A DNA stretch of 39,981 bases from an uncultured Planctomycetota bacterium. GTDB lineage: Bacteria; Planctomycetota; Brocadiia; CAIUPP01. Where the stretch lies: assembly GCA_903901045.1 (NCBI GenBank), contig CAIUPP010000013.1, positions 1 to 39,981 of the forward strand, in the 5' to 3' direction. The position numbers and the translations under genes were made by a program. Positions 1 to 7,471 of this stretch are shown one piece after another (position 1 is the stretch's first letter; each line of letters starts with the position of its first letter). The notes beneath the pieces were generated by a model, which saw only the letters and a list, made by a program, of their open reading frames with translations, had not been told where the DNA came from and made no database searches.

Positions 1-131
1 AGGAGTTCCTTCGCGCCGCGAAAGCGCGCACACGGGACGCTTTGGAAAAGGCGATTGCGAAAGCCTTGAACAAGGTCAGCGCCAAGGATGCGGCAGGATG
101 GTTTCAATCGTGCGGCTATACTATTACTTAA
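1..131 (+). CDS. IS630-type transposase, C-terminal fragment (cut by window edge)
   Basis: The frame opening at base 3 encodes 42 residues ending in a TAA at 129-131. The tail contains KAIAKALNKVSAKDAAGWF and closes with FQSCGYTIT, which matches the usual C-terminal end of IS630/Tc1-mariner transposases (a WF..CGY ending). Only the 3' end is in the window, so the DDE catalytic residues cannot be seen. Base use looks normal for the region. The element lies on the plus strand, just beyond the 3' end of the minus-strand GH35 gene, and so marks the left boundary of the carbohydrate locus. The right terminal inverted repeat should lie within the next few tens of bases but cannot be defined without the left end. 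Family recognition is by eye from the C-terminal motif. Confidence 0.7.
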   Translation, partial: EFLRAAKARTRDALEKAIAKALNKVSAKDAAGWFQSCGYTIT

Positions 132-211
132 CCTGCTCTAGGAACATATGCCGTTAGTCAGAACCAACACTCCCGCCGCAGGTTACACCCGGATGGAATT
201 TTGGACGGCAC

Positions 212-292
212 GAGATGTATTACGAGATGGGCCGAATGGTCGTGGATGATCTGGAGCAGATATTCAAGGGGCTGCCACCGCTGCGGTTGCAG
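212..292 (+). pseudogene. Possible C-terminal scrap of a D-2-hydroxyacid dehydrogenase
   Basis: Between the IS630 end and the GH35 gene, the plus strand encodes EMYYEMGRMVVDDLEQIFKG followed by LPPLRLQ. This resembles the last helix of D-2-hydroxyacid dehydrogenases, where the pattern is roughly MGR.vvDnLe.fl.G.pl. No start codon, no Rossmann domain and no upstream continuation are present. The frame then runs on by chance into the antisense of GH35 rather than stopping. If real, it is what remains of a gene destroyed by the IS630 insertion. The match is short and made by eye, so chance similarity is a serious alternative. Confidence 0.25.
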
Positions 293-382
293 CTTGCGTC
301 GCCGAGTCTGTCCTCCCGGCTGCGGAGCAAGCGCATCGTATTGGCGGCCCTCGATGCCCGCAGCGGCATGAAGTGCAAAGGT

Positions 383-2146
383 CTATTCAGGGCGGCCCGG
401 CTCTCCGAGATCCGGGCTGTTCCTGAACTCGACCCGCGGCGACCGGCTCCCATGCAATTCGAAGACCACCAGTTCGTTGTCCCCTAAGCGGAGCAACGGG
501 GCGGGAACGTGCAGCGTTCGCTGTGGACCAATGTCCCAGTAGCGACCCAGATTGAACCCGTTAAGCAGGCAGACGCCTTTGGTCCAACCCGGCAACGCGA
601 GAAACGTATCCGCCGGCCGGTCCACGACAAAGCGTCCCCGATAGAACGCCGGACCGGCAAGGCCGGTTCGTGTTCTCCATTGCACACGGGACAGGTCATC
701 CAGCGGCAGCGGGAAGATCGTCCAGTGGAAAAGGAACTGGGTGTCCAGTCGCACCCCCTCGGTAATGCCCTTCCGGTCGCACATTCGCGGCCCGTAGTTG
801 ACGCGCCCCATGTTCTCGACCAGGAGGTCCAACCGGTGGTTCCCTGGTGCAAATGCCAGCGTCAACGGGTCCTGCGTGGGGTTGCGGTCGACAAATCCCT
901 GGTATTCGCCATTCACGAAGACCTGCGCGCGATCATGGACCTCCTGCAACGCCAATGTCTGCGGTTCGCGCGGCCCGGTCACGACAGTGCGATATAGAAT
1001 GAGGCCGTGGGACTGGCCAAGCATTTCCATCGGCTCGGGCGAAATTCGGTCCACGGGAACAGAAAGCTGGGACAGGGTGTCGAAGAGAGGCGCTTCTTCC
1101 ACCATTTCCACGGGCCCGTATGCCTGCTTAGGGGCCGGTGCCAGCGCGGGCAGGTCGGGCAGTGGAGCGTACTTGCCGATCACTTGGCGAAACGCGTGGT
1201 ACATTTCAGTCGGGTCCCCGGCCTCGTTCAGAGGCGCGCCGTAGTCGTAACTGGTCACGTCCGGAAGATATTCCTTGCCGGTGTCGTTCGCCCCGCTCAT
1301 CCATCCGAAGTTGGTCCCACCGTGAAACATGTAAAGGCTGACGGAGGCACCCTCCGCCAGGATCGTGTCGAGCGCCTCGGCGGCCTCCTTGGCGTCGCGG
1401 TGGTGATGCGTCTTTCCCCAGACGTCGAACCAGCCGTTCCAGAACTCCCCGCACATCAGCGGCCCTTCGGGCTGGTGCTCGCGGAGCTTGGCGAACCTCT
1501 CCTTCGGGTTCGCGCCGAAGTTGGTCGTCTTCAAGAGGTTCGGCAGCGTCCCGCCCTGAAGCGCGGCGTCGCTCGCCCCGTCTGAGGTGAACAGCAGCAC
1601 ATCGATTCCGCGCCGTCGCATCCCTTGCTCCAGGTGGCGCATGTATTCCTTGTCGTTGCCGTAGCTGCCGTACTCGTTCTCCACCTGCATGGCGATGATC
1701 GGGCCGCCGCGGGAAGATTGGAGCGGCGCCAGCAACGGCAGAAGCGCGTCGAAATAGCGGTCCACCGCGGCGAGGTACGGGGGATAGCTGCAACGCAGCC
1801 GCATGGCCGGGTCCGACAGCAACCACGGCGGCAGCCCACCCAAGTCCCACTCCGCGCAAATATACGGGCCGGGGCGTATGATGACGCGGAGCCCCAGTTC
1901 AGCGGCCGTCGTAACGTACCGTGCAATGTCGAGCATTCCGTCGAAACGAAATGAGCCCGGGCGTGGCTCGTGCAGATTCCAGGGAACGTACGTTTCCACG
2001 GTATTCAAGCCGCAGGCGGCAAGCTTTGTGAGCCGGTCCTTCCAATACTCCGGGACAACCCGAAAATAGTGGATCGCTCCGGCAAGAATCCGCGTGGACC
2101 GACCGTTCATCCAGAAAGTGTTCTGGCGCGTAGTTAGAATACTCAT
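383..2146 (-). CDS. GH35 beta-galactosidase
   Basis: Predicted 587-aa retaining beta-galactosidase of glycoside hydrolase family 35, removing terminal non-reducing beta-galactose. The N-terminal TIM barrel carries the family block around IHYFRVVPEYWKDRL and ETYVPWNLHEP. The acid/base is the second Glu of VENEYG (about E158) and the nucleophile is the Glu of CGEFWNGW (about E234). The C-terminal third (about 400-587) looks like the jelly-roll domains of this family, with a late GFNLGRYWDIGPQ block. No signal peptide is evident, so a cytoplasmic location is likely. The ATG at 2146 is chosen because GGGAGAAG lies just upstream; an upstream in-frame start at 2215 would place the repeated leader sequence inside the protein. 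It is the last gene of the minus-strand block, 110 bp after a URO-D-like gene. Confidence 0.93.
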   Translation of the reverse strand: MSILTTRQNTFWMNGRSTRILAGAIHYFRVVPEYWKDRLTKLAACGLNTVETYVPWNLHEPRPGSFRFDGMLDIARYVTTAAELGLRVIIRPGPYICAEWDLGGLPPWLLSDPAMRLRCSYPPYLAAVDRYFDALLPLLAPLQSSRGGPIIAMQVENEYGSYGNDKEYMRHLEQGMRRRGIDVLLFTSDGASDAALQGGTLPNLLKTTNFGANPKERFAKLREHQPEGPLMCGEFWNGWFDVWGKTHHHRDAKEAAEALDTILAEGASVSLYMFHGGTNFGWMSGANDTGKEYLPDVTSYDYGAPLNEAGDPTEMYHAFRQVIGKYAPLPDLPALAPAPKQAYGPVEMVEEAPLFDTLSQLSVPVDRISPEPMEMLGQSHGLILYRTVVTGPREPQTLALQEVHDRAQVFVNGEYQGFVDRNPTQDPLTLAFAPGNHRLDLLVENMGRVNYGPRMCDRKGITEGVRLDTQFLFHWTIFPLPLDDLSRVQWRTRTGLAGPAFYRGRFVVDRPADTFLALPGWTKGVCLLNGFNLGRYWDIGPQRTLHVPAPLLRLGDNELVVFELHGSRSPRVEFRNSPDLGEPGRPE

Positions 2147-2262
2147 GGCGACTTCTCCCAATCTTTCTTCCTGAAATGCCTTAGAAACCCGGCTGCCCGC
2201 AAGCTGTCCGACCAACCCGGTGCCTTTGACAGTGCAAACTATCTCGAAAGGCGTAATCAGAG
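2144..2262 (-). repeat. Stop-to-start intergenic repeat, copy A
   Basis: On the minus strand this 119-bp segment begins with CTCTGATTACGCC, whose TGA is the stop codon of the upstream URO-D-like gene, and ends with the ATG of GH35. It aligns almost without gaps to 26792-26911 (copy B), which likewise runs from the stop codon of a prepilin-like gene to the ATG of an unrelated secreted protein. Well-conserved blocks include GTTTGCACTGTCAAAGGC, CCGGGTTGG and TTTCAGGAA, followed by a GGAGAAG-type ribosome-binding site. The strong hairpin of copy B is only partly preserved here. Confidence 0.75.
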
Positions 2263-3408
2263 CTGTCCCTGTCGGCTGTAGCCCCCGAGACCGAACATTC
2301 GCTCCTTCAGGTCAAGATAGTAAAGGTAGTCTTCCACTTTGACGTTGGGCGGGCAGCGATGGTCGCAAAAGGGGATGTAGCCGCCGCGTTCGACGAGAGG
2401 CACCAGCGTCTCCAGGTATGTCCGGATGGCTTCCTGTCCGCTGCCGAGGGCGATCTTGTCCACGCCCCCCATGATGCGCAGCGCGCCGTCATACTGGCGC
2501 AAGAGTGCGCCCGGATGGGTGCAGCCGTTGACCTCGAAGGGAAAGAGGCAATTGATGCCGCCTTCGATGAGCCCGGGGAGGATGGGGCGCACGTCTCCGT
2601 CGCAGTCGGTGTACCACAGGTCGATGCCGTGGGCATGGAGTTTCCTGCTGATGCGTTTGTAGCGCGGCACGACCACGGAGTTGAAGAACTCCACTGACAC
2701 AATGGGGCCGTTCTTGAAGCAGATGTCCTCCCACCCGCTGGCATAGTCGAAATCGAGCGGGTCCAACACCTGGTCGAGGAAGTCCTCCACCAGAAGACAA
2801 CTGGTCTCGACCATGTCCTCGACCATGTCGGGGTAGTCGTAGGTGGCGTAAGCCAGCCCCTCGAAGGTCAGCATGTCGCGGACCTTGCCGATCATGGAGC
2901 CGCAGGAGACGCCCAGCGGAAAATCGCGAGTGGGCGGGAAGAGTTGCTTGAGGTTCTCCACATCAACCTTCCGGGCGGGATCGTCGCGCCGGAACCGCTC
3001 TTCCTTGACCCGCTTCCAGTCCTCGGGCGTTACCACACTGGGACGGGTGAAATGTGGGATCGTGTCGTGCCGGTCCTTGGGAAGCTCCGCGAGCAGGCCG
3101 TCCTCATTCTGGATGGTCAGAGTGTTGGAAGTCTCCCGAACCACCTTGTGCGGGAACGGCGGATTCATCCATACTCGGCCCCCAACTGCGGCCATGCGGT
3201 CGAAATTGAAGAATGCGTTGGCGTCACTTTCGTTCGTAATGCCGTTCTCCACGAAGAGCGGCCATTCGCGATAATTCTCCTCCCAATAGCCGAACTCCAT
3301 GTTGAAACATCGGTCCACGGGCTGATAGTGCATCTGGCGATTGAAACGCTCGCGGTCCGTCATCTTCCCGGCCCACTTGGGACGGAAGGGGGTGATGACT
3401 CTGCTCAT
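2257..3408 (-). CDS. Uroporphyrinogen-decarboxylase-like protein (URO-D superfamily)
   Basis: 383-aa protein of the URO-D/methyltransferase superfamily (PF01208-like TIM barrel). It opens with the typical MTDRERFNRQM..QPVDRCF block. It is not expected to be a haem-pathway HemE; family members also include corrinoid- and coenzyme-M-related methyltransferases. It shares an unusual set of motifs with the paralogue at 10863-11948: GWEDICFKNGP (225-235), TDCDGD (267-272, where methyltransferases carry the HxC zinc motif) and IPFCDH (345-350) followed by PPNV. The ATG at 3408 is preferred for its GGAG nine bases upstream; ATG 3423, one base after the preceding stop, is possible. It lies between the GH78 remnant and GH35. 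Substrate unknown; a role in processing a modified sugar is inference from context. Confidence 0.8.
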   Translation of the reverse strand: MSRVITPFRPKWAGKMTDRERFNRQMHYQPVDRCFNMEFGYWEENYREWPLFVENGITNESDANAFFNFDRMAAVGGRVWMNPPFPHKVVRETSNTLTIQNEDGLLAELPKDRHDTIPHFTRPSVVTPEDWKRVKEERFRRDDPARKVDVENLKQLFPPTRDFPLGVSCGSMIGKVRDMLTFEGLAYATYDYPDMVEDMVETSCLLVEDFLDQVLDPLDFDYASGWEDICFKNGPIVSVEFFNSVVVPRYKRISRKLHAHGIDLWYTDCDGDVRPILPGLIEGGINCLFPFEVNGCTHPGALLRQYDGALRIMGGVDKIALGSGQEAIRTYLETLVPLVERGGYIPFCDHRCPPNVKVEDYLYYLDLKERMFGLGGYSRQGQL

Positions 3409-3424
3409 ACGCCGTGACTCCATT

Positions 3425-3796
3425 TCATACTGAATGTATTGCCTCGAATCCGTCGGAAGTGAACCGGTATATACCGTAACCGACCTCAAATACTGCCGTC
3501 TGGCCCTCTTCCATTCGCGCATATCGGACGCCTCTGCTCTTGACAACCGGCTTGCCGCTTTCGCGCACGTCTGCTGGGTTCCTCACTGGAATTAGTACTG
3601 TTGCGATCGTATTAGCTGGAATGGGCACTTTGGAACGGAGAACCCAATTCAGTCGCGGTCTTGATATGTCTACGCCCAACGGGCTCGTGCGGTATTCATC
3701 GCCGCACGAAAACGGCCGCGTGTGGTCCAGTGCGTATTCGCCATAGTTCAGCTTCCACGTACATTTGTCAAGAAGAATGACCGAATGGACAGTCAT
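3425..3796 (-). pseudogene. Collapsed GH78-type alpha-L-rhamnosidase (N- and C-termini joined)
   Basis: The 123-aa frame is open, but its parts belong to the two ends of a much longer enzyme. Residues about 34-55 (DEYRTSPLGVDISRPRLNW) match the N-terminus of bacterial alpha-L-rhamnosidases, where the consensus is EY..NPLGID...PRLSW. From residue 56 the sequence jumps to VPIPANTIATVLIP and later EVGYGIYRF, which match the extreme C-terminal beta-sandwich of the same family (IPANTTATV...EVGSG.Y.F). The roughly 800 central residues, including the (alpha/alpha)6 catalytic barrel, are missing. The junction is near base 3631 and is in frame. The ATG overlaps the region just after the 35-codon remnant upstream, and the stop sits one base before a downstream ATG. 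The segment is less GC-rich than its neighbours, consistent with drift. It cannot be catalytic. Confidence 0.7.
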
Positions 3797-3800
3797 GCAA

Positions 3801-3908
3801 CTATAAGTAATACACGTTGATGCAAGAGCCTTCCTTGACTATTTTCACAACCCGCCGGGCCACATTGGCACCAATCATATCCGTCGCCCCCGTAACCCGG
3901 ACCTTCAT
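3801..3908 (-). pseudogene. Truncated N-terminus of an NAD-dependent epimerase/dehydratase
   Basis: A 35-codon frame starting MKVRVTGATDMIGANVARRV and stopping at TAG (3801-3803). The opening matches the first beta-alpha unit of extended short-chain dehydrogenases (MKVLVTGATGFIGSNVARRL), with the middle glycine of the GxxGxxG dinucleotide-binding motif changed to Asp. Everything beyond the first helix is lost. Its ATG overlaps the stop of the GH42-like gene (ATGA), and a good AGAGAGGAACC ribosome-binding site precedes it, so the start signals are intact while the enzyme is gone. Confidence 0.6.
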
Positions 3909-5908
3909 GCCTGGTTCCTCTCTGAACCACTCACACTCAGGACTGCCAGAAGCGAGAACGCGGGAAGAGGGATGCGAAGAGTTCCGCCTTCGGTTATGAC
4001 GTTCAACGTGCGTTCCCCCTCCGGCGTCTTCCAGTGGAAGCGCGGCGAGGCAACAGCAAGTGCCCGGCGATTCAGGAGCAATGTGCTTTCACCGACAGGC
4101 TCAGGATGCCTGTAGTTGACCAGGCAGAAGCGATAGCCGCTGGCGGTCCGATAGCACTCCATGCCTGCGGTCCTGGGCAGGTCCGTGCGCACGCGCCAAT
4201 CGGCACCCAGCAATTCCTCCACCGATTGCGCAAACGTCTCGGCATTCTTGGGCGGATTCCAATACCGATGCGTGTACCACGGGTACTTGCCGAAGCGGGG
4301 CGCCGTGGACCGTTCCGGCAGGTCGAAGGCCAGTTCCGGCAGATGGATCGCCCGTGCCGCGCCGCCAGCCTTGTCGCGTTGTAGCCCTTCGCTCTTGTCC
4401 GGAGCGATCTGCCGGGAGAAGATCTGGCTCAACCCCCACGCCGGTCGGAATTGGTTGAGCGTCGTGGCGCGTCCGGTGTTGCCGGTGGAGAGCAGCCGTC
4501 CGCCCGCAGCCACAAATGCTTCCAGTTGCCCGATTTCGCTGTCCGACAGACATTTCGTGTCCGGCAGGATGACAAGATCAAACTCTGCCCGTAGGCGCTC
4601 GCTCTGCAACTCGCTGTTGTCAATCAGGGCAAAGGGCACATGGCGTTCGAAGAGCATCTGCTCAACCACATAGGGCGAAAGGCCGCTGGGGAATGGGTTC
4701 AGGAGCATGCTCTCGTGATGACGCAACACGGCCACATGATGCCAGGGGCGGCGATTGAGAAATAGCGACTCATTCGCCACGAGGAACTCCAGGAACGCCC
4801 GATCTTCCGGTGCGGTCATGCGGAACTCTTCGTGCATGACCGTCTCGACAAAGCCCAGGCAACCATAGTTGAAGGCGGCCGCCTCGACGAGCATCAGCGG
4901 GGTATTCTCTCCCCGGATCGTCGTGTAATAGCAAACCCCTGTTCTCGTGCGCGACCCTCTCTTGTAAGGCCGGAACCGCGACACGGGCATGCCATCGTCC
5001 GTCGTACGCACGGGGTTGTCTATGGAGTCCTCCACACAGGCGAGTTCCACATCATTGAACGGCTCCATTTCCATACGGGGACAGCTGTACGTGGTGATGC
5101 CGCAGAGATTGGAGCCGTTATAGAAGATGGACACGTCGGGCGATAGACTGCGGGCATACGCAGCATAGCGCTGCAACGCGCGCCGGCCGGCCTGGGCATG
5201 ATAGAGTACCCAGGCGATGTCGCCCGGTTCGCTGATTTCCTGGACGCTTGCCAGATATTCTTCATTGCCTGGCGGCGGGGGAAGCAACTGCTCCGCGCGC
5301 TCGTAGCCGGCGGCCGCGATGATCCCAGGTATCTCCTGACGCACGAATTCGGCAAATCCCGCCATGCAGTACTTGCAGTGGCACAGTTGATCGTGCCGAA
5401 AACAGAACGCATGATCGAAGTGGATAACATCGGCCTTCACCTCATTGACCGCCACTTGCAGCACCTTCTGGAAGTACTCGAAGCTCTTTGGCGAGTTGTA
5501 GCACCACCGCCTGCGAAAGTACTGCGCCCCAAAGGACCATTCGGAGGCACCCCGGGCGAGCATTTCGGGCAAATCGGGATGGCGGTAGACTTCGTCAAAG
5601 AACGTACATCCGACATAGACGCCCACGCGAATGCCATGGGCGTGGAGCTTCTTCGCCCAGGCGGCGGCCTCCGCAATGGATTCCCGTTCGACTTCCAGGC
5701 CGTAACCTTTGTGGAAATGGATATGGGCCAGATTGATGCCCATCTCCTTCATCCGCCGGATGGCGGCGTCGCTGTGGGATTCCGCCCAGAATGCGTCTAC
5801 GTCAAAGTGCGCTCCCTCTCCACGACGTTTGAGGAACATCTTCGGTTCCCAATTGCCCAGAATACGCCACTGCCGCTCTGGCCCGGTTCGCGATTGCGTC
5901 TCATGCAT
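3905..5908 (-). CDS. GH42-like protein with beta-galactosidase trimerisation domain
   Basis: 667-aa protein with an N-terminal TIM-barrel-like region and a Cys cluster CHCKYC at 176-181, as seen in GH42-related proteins of this kind of bacterium. A flavodoxin-like trimerisation domain follows at about 410-480 (FDLVILPDTKCLSDSEIG, then EAFVAAGGRLLSTG). A C-terminal beta-rich tail of about 130 residues closes the protein. It is probably a glycoside hydrolase or a non-catalytic relative; catalytic residues cannot be assigned with confidence and the substrate is unknown. There is no signal peptide. The ATG at 5908 has AGGAG seven bases upstream. Its first codons overlap the 3' end of the GH106-like remnant and its stop overlaps the epimerase remnant, so it is sandwiched between two decayed genes. 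Confidence 0.65.
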   Translation of the reverse strand: MHETQSRTGPERQWRILGNWEPKMFLKRRGEGAHFDVDAFWAESHSDAAIRRMKEMGINLAHIHFHKGYGLEVERESIAEAAAWAKKLHAHGIRVGVYVGCTFFDEVYRHPDLPEMLARGASEWSFGAQYFRRRWCYNSPKSFEYFQKVLQVAVNEVKADVIHFDHAFCFRHDQLCHCKYCMAGFAEFVRQEIPGIIAAAGYERAEQLLPPPPGNEEYLASVQEISEPGDIAWVLYHAQAGRRALQRYAAYARSLSPDVSIFYNGSNLCGITTYSCPRMEMEPFNDVELACVEDSIDNPVRTTDDGMPVSRFRPYKRGSRTRTGVCYYTTIRGENTPLMLVEAAAFNYGCLGFVETVMHEEFRMTAPEDRAFLEFLVANESLFLNRRPWHHVAVLRHHESMLLNPFPSGLSPYVVEQMLFERHVPFALIDNSELQSERLRAEFDLVILPDTKCLSDSEIGQLEAFVAAGGRLLSTGNTGRATTLNQFRPAWGLSQIFSRQIAPDKSEGLQRDKAGGAARAIHLPELAFDLPERSTAPRFGKYPWYTHRYWNPPKNAETFAQSVEELLGADWRVRTDLPRTAGMECYRTASGYRFCLVNYRHPEPVGESTLLLNRRALAVASPRFHWKTPEGERTLNVITEGGTLRIPLPAFSLLAVLSVSGSERNQA

Positions 5909-6002
5909 GGCGAGTCTCCTGTTTGCTGTTCCAAGCCCAGAACGGCTTTCCGCGATAGATGCTTCTCGGCGTGGCGAAATCGGCGAGCAGTTTCTTGTTC
6001 AT
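5901..6002 (-). pseudogene. Truncated N-terminus of a GH106-like glycoside hydrolase
   Basis: A 33-residue frame reading MNKKLLADFATPRSIYRGKP followed by FWAWNSKQETRHA. The block P..YRGKPFWAWN is the characteristic start of large GH106-like alpha-L-rhamnosidase-type proteins (YRG.PFWAWNG.L). After WNSKQ the frame ends in TGA inside the first codons of the next gene. The ATG overlaps the stop of the MFS gene (ATGA), the arrangement expected of an intact coupled gene. The remaining 700 or more residues are absent from the window, so this is a relic. Confidence 0.6.
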
Positions 6003-7417
6003 GGCGCGCTACTCAGGCTCTTCAAGTTCATTCCGCTTTCTTCGGCTGGTTCGGATTTAGGCCACCGGGACAGGATGACGATCAGGACCAAAGATATACT
6101 GCTGAAGAACGCGGGGAAGAGGTAGATCATCCGGTAGTTGTTGTGGAAGACATCCAGCAGCCTGCCGGCCAGCGGGCTGAGCACGGCCACTCCGGCCGCG
6201 CCGACAATAGCGCTCGCCGATCCCCACTGGCCATATTGAGCACGCGGATACTCGTCCACCATCCACTTGAGCACCGCAATGTAGAGCAGGCCGCTGGGAA
6301 TAGACATCATCGGAACCAGCACGAACGCGGAGAGTCGACCGTGTATCCCGACGAAGCAGAGCAGATTGCAGAGGATAACAGCGATCACACCGACTATCAG
6401 TGACTTATAGCTGCCCCATCGGTCCACGAGCGCGCCCATCGGCGCCGCCAGCACCAGCGAGATGATCAGGCCGATGCTCCCCAGCCGTCCGTACTCCGTT
6501 TCGCTCAGCCCAATCTGGTCGCGATAGAAATATAGGAAGAAGATATTCGCCGCGCTGCCCCAGCCCATCGTGCCATAGATAAGGAAGACGACCCAGTTGC
6601 GCGCCGAGCCGAAGCACTCGCCAGCGTAGTTCCGGATGGGCGAATACCAGTGCCCATGGTCCTCCTTGATTTCCGGGTAGCCTCCCTCTCGCACTTTCCA
6701 ACACATCAGCATGAACGAAATGCCGTACAGCCCCCCGAAGACGGCAAAGAAGAGCCGCATGTGCGCGTGGGCATGCCCGAACAGGAACCAGTTGAAGCCC
6801 AGCGCCGCCACGCCGCCGCACACGCGAAAGAGGCCCATGAACCGGCCGATGAGCGGTTCGGGAACCGTATCGGGCACCAGGTAGTAATAAACCGTGCATG
6901 TAAACATGTTGAAGACCTGGAAGCAGGCGATCAATATCCCAAACGTGAGCACCAGCGGAGCCACGGGGCACAGCGCCAGGACGGCGCGCGCCGATTCGTG
7001 CCGCATCAGGGCCGCCGCGATTTCGGGCGCCCACGGGATCAGGATCAGAAAGAGCGTCACGAACGGAGTCGTAAATAGCAGAAACGGACGCCGTCGCCCC
7101 CAGCGGCCGCGGTGGCGGTCGGATGCATAGCTGATAACGGGGTTCAGAAGGATGTTGCAGATCGTGAAGATCGTCGTCAGCAGCGCGGCCTTGGCCTGAT
7201 TGCTGATCTCGTAATCACCGAGTTGCATGACCAGCAGCCCCGGCATCGCCTCCATCAGACAAAAGACCACGTCGCCCCACAGCAGCCAGCCGAACAGCGT
7301 TGCTAGCGCGGCAGGGGTGTAGTGGAGCGTGCCGCAGGTGTACTTGTCCTGCGCCACTCCCGTCGCTCCGGCGTCTCCGATGAACCACTTATGAAACCGC
7401 TGCGTCGTGTTTCCCAT
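5999..7417 (-). CDS. MFS sugar transporter (GPH/MelB-like)
   Basis: 472-aa integral inner-membrane protein with about 12 hydrophobic helices. The loop between helices 2 and 3 has the major-facilitator signature SDRHRGRWGRRRP (99-111), the form typical of glycoside-pentoside-hexuronide and related cation-coupled sugar symporters. A central cytoplasmic stretch (about 245-275) divides two six-helix halves, and a related DRWGSYK loop recurs in the second half. It probably imports an oligosaccharide or glycoside by cation symport and is the only transporter in the window. The ATG at 7417 follows AAGGTGAG closely. The gene lies 54 bp after a secreted 982-aa protein and overlaps the GH106-like remnant. 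The exact substrate cannot be read from sequence. Confidence 0.88.
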   Translation of the reverse strand: MGNTTQRFHKWFIGDAGATGVAQDKYTCGTLHYTPAALATLFGWLLWGDVVFCLMEAMPGLLVMQLGDYEISNQAKAALLTTIFTICNILLNPVISYASDRHRGRWGRRRPFLLFTTPFVTLFLILIPWAPEIAAALMRHESARAVLALCPVAPLVLTFGILIACFQVFNMFTCTVYYYLVPDTVPEPLIGRFMGLFRVCGGVAALGFNWFLFGHAHAHMRLFFAVFGGLYGISFMLMCWKVREGGYPEIKEDHGHWYSPIRNYAGECFGSARNWVVFLIYGTMGWGSAANIFFLYFYRDQIGLSETEYGRLGSIGLIISLVLAAPMGALVDRWGSYKSLIVGVIAVILCNLLCFVGIHGRLSAFVLVPMMSIPSGLLYIAVLKWMVDEYPRAQYGQWGSASAIVGAAGVAVLSPLAGRLLDVFHNNYRMIYLFPAFFSSISLVLIVILSRWPKSEPAEESGMNLKSLSSAP

Positions 7418-7471
7418 AGTCTCACCTTGTCTGACAATCCGAATACCGAGGCCTGTTCGCCAATCCTGCGA

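Noticed and set aside
2147-2215. N-terminal extension of GH35 to the ATG at 2215
   Set aside because: These codons are the translated intergenic repeat, and the ATG at 2146 has a better ribosome-binding site and a normal family start.
5198-6403. 401-codon plus-strand frame across the GH42-like and MFS genes
   Set aside because: It spans the boundary of two supported genes on the other strand and has no recognisable motifs.
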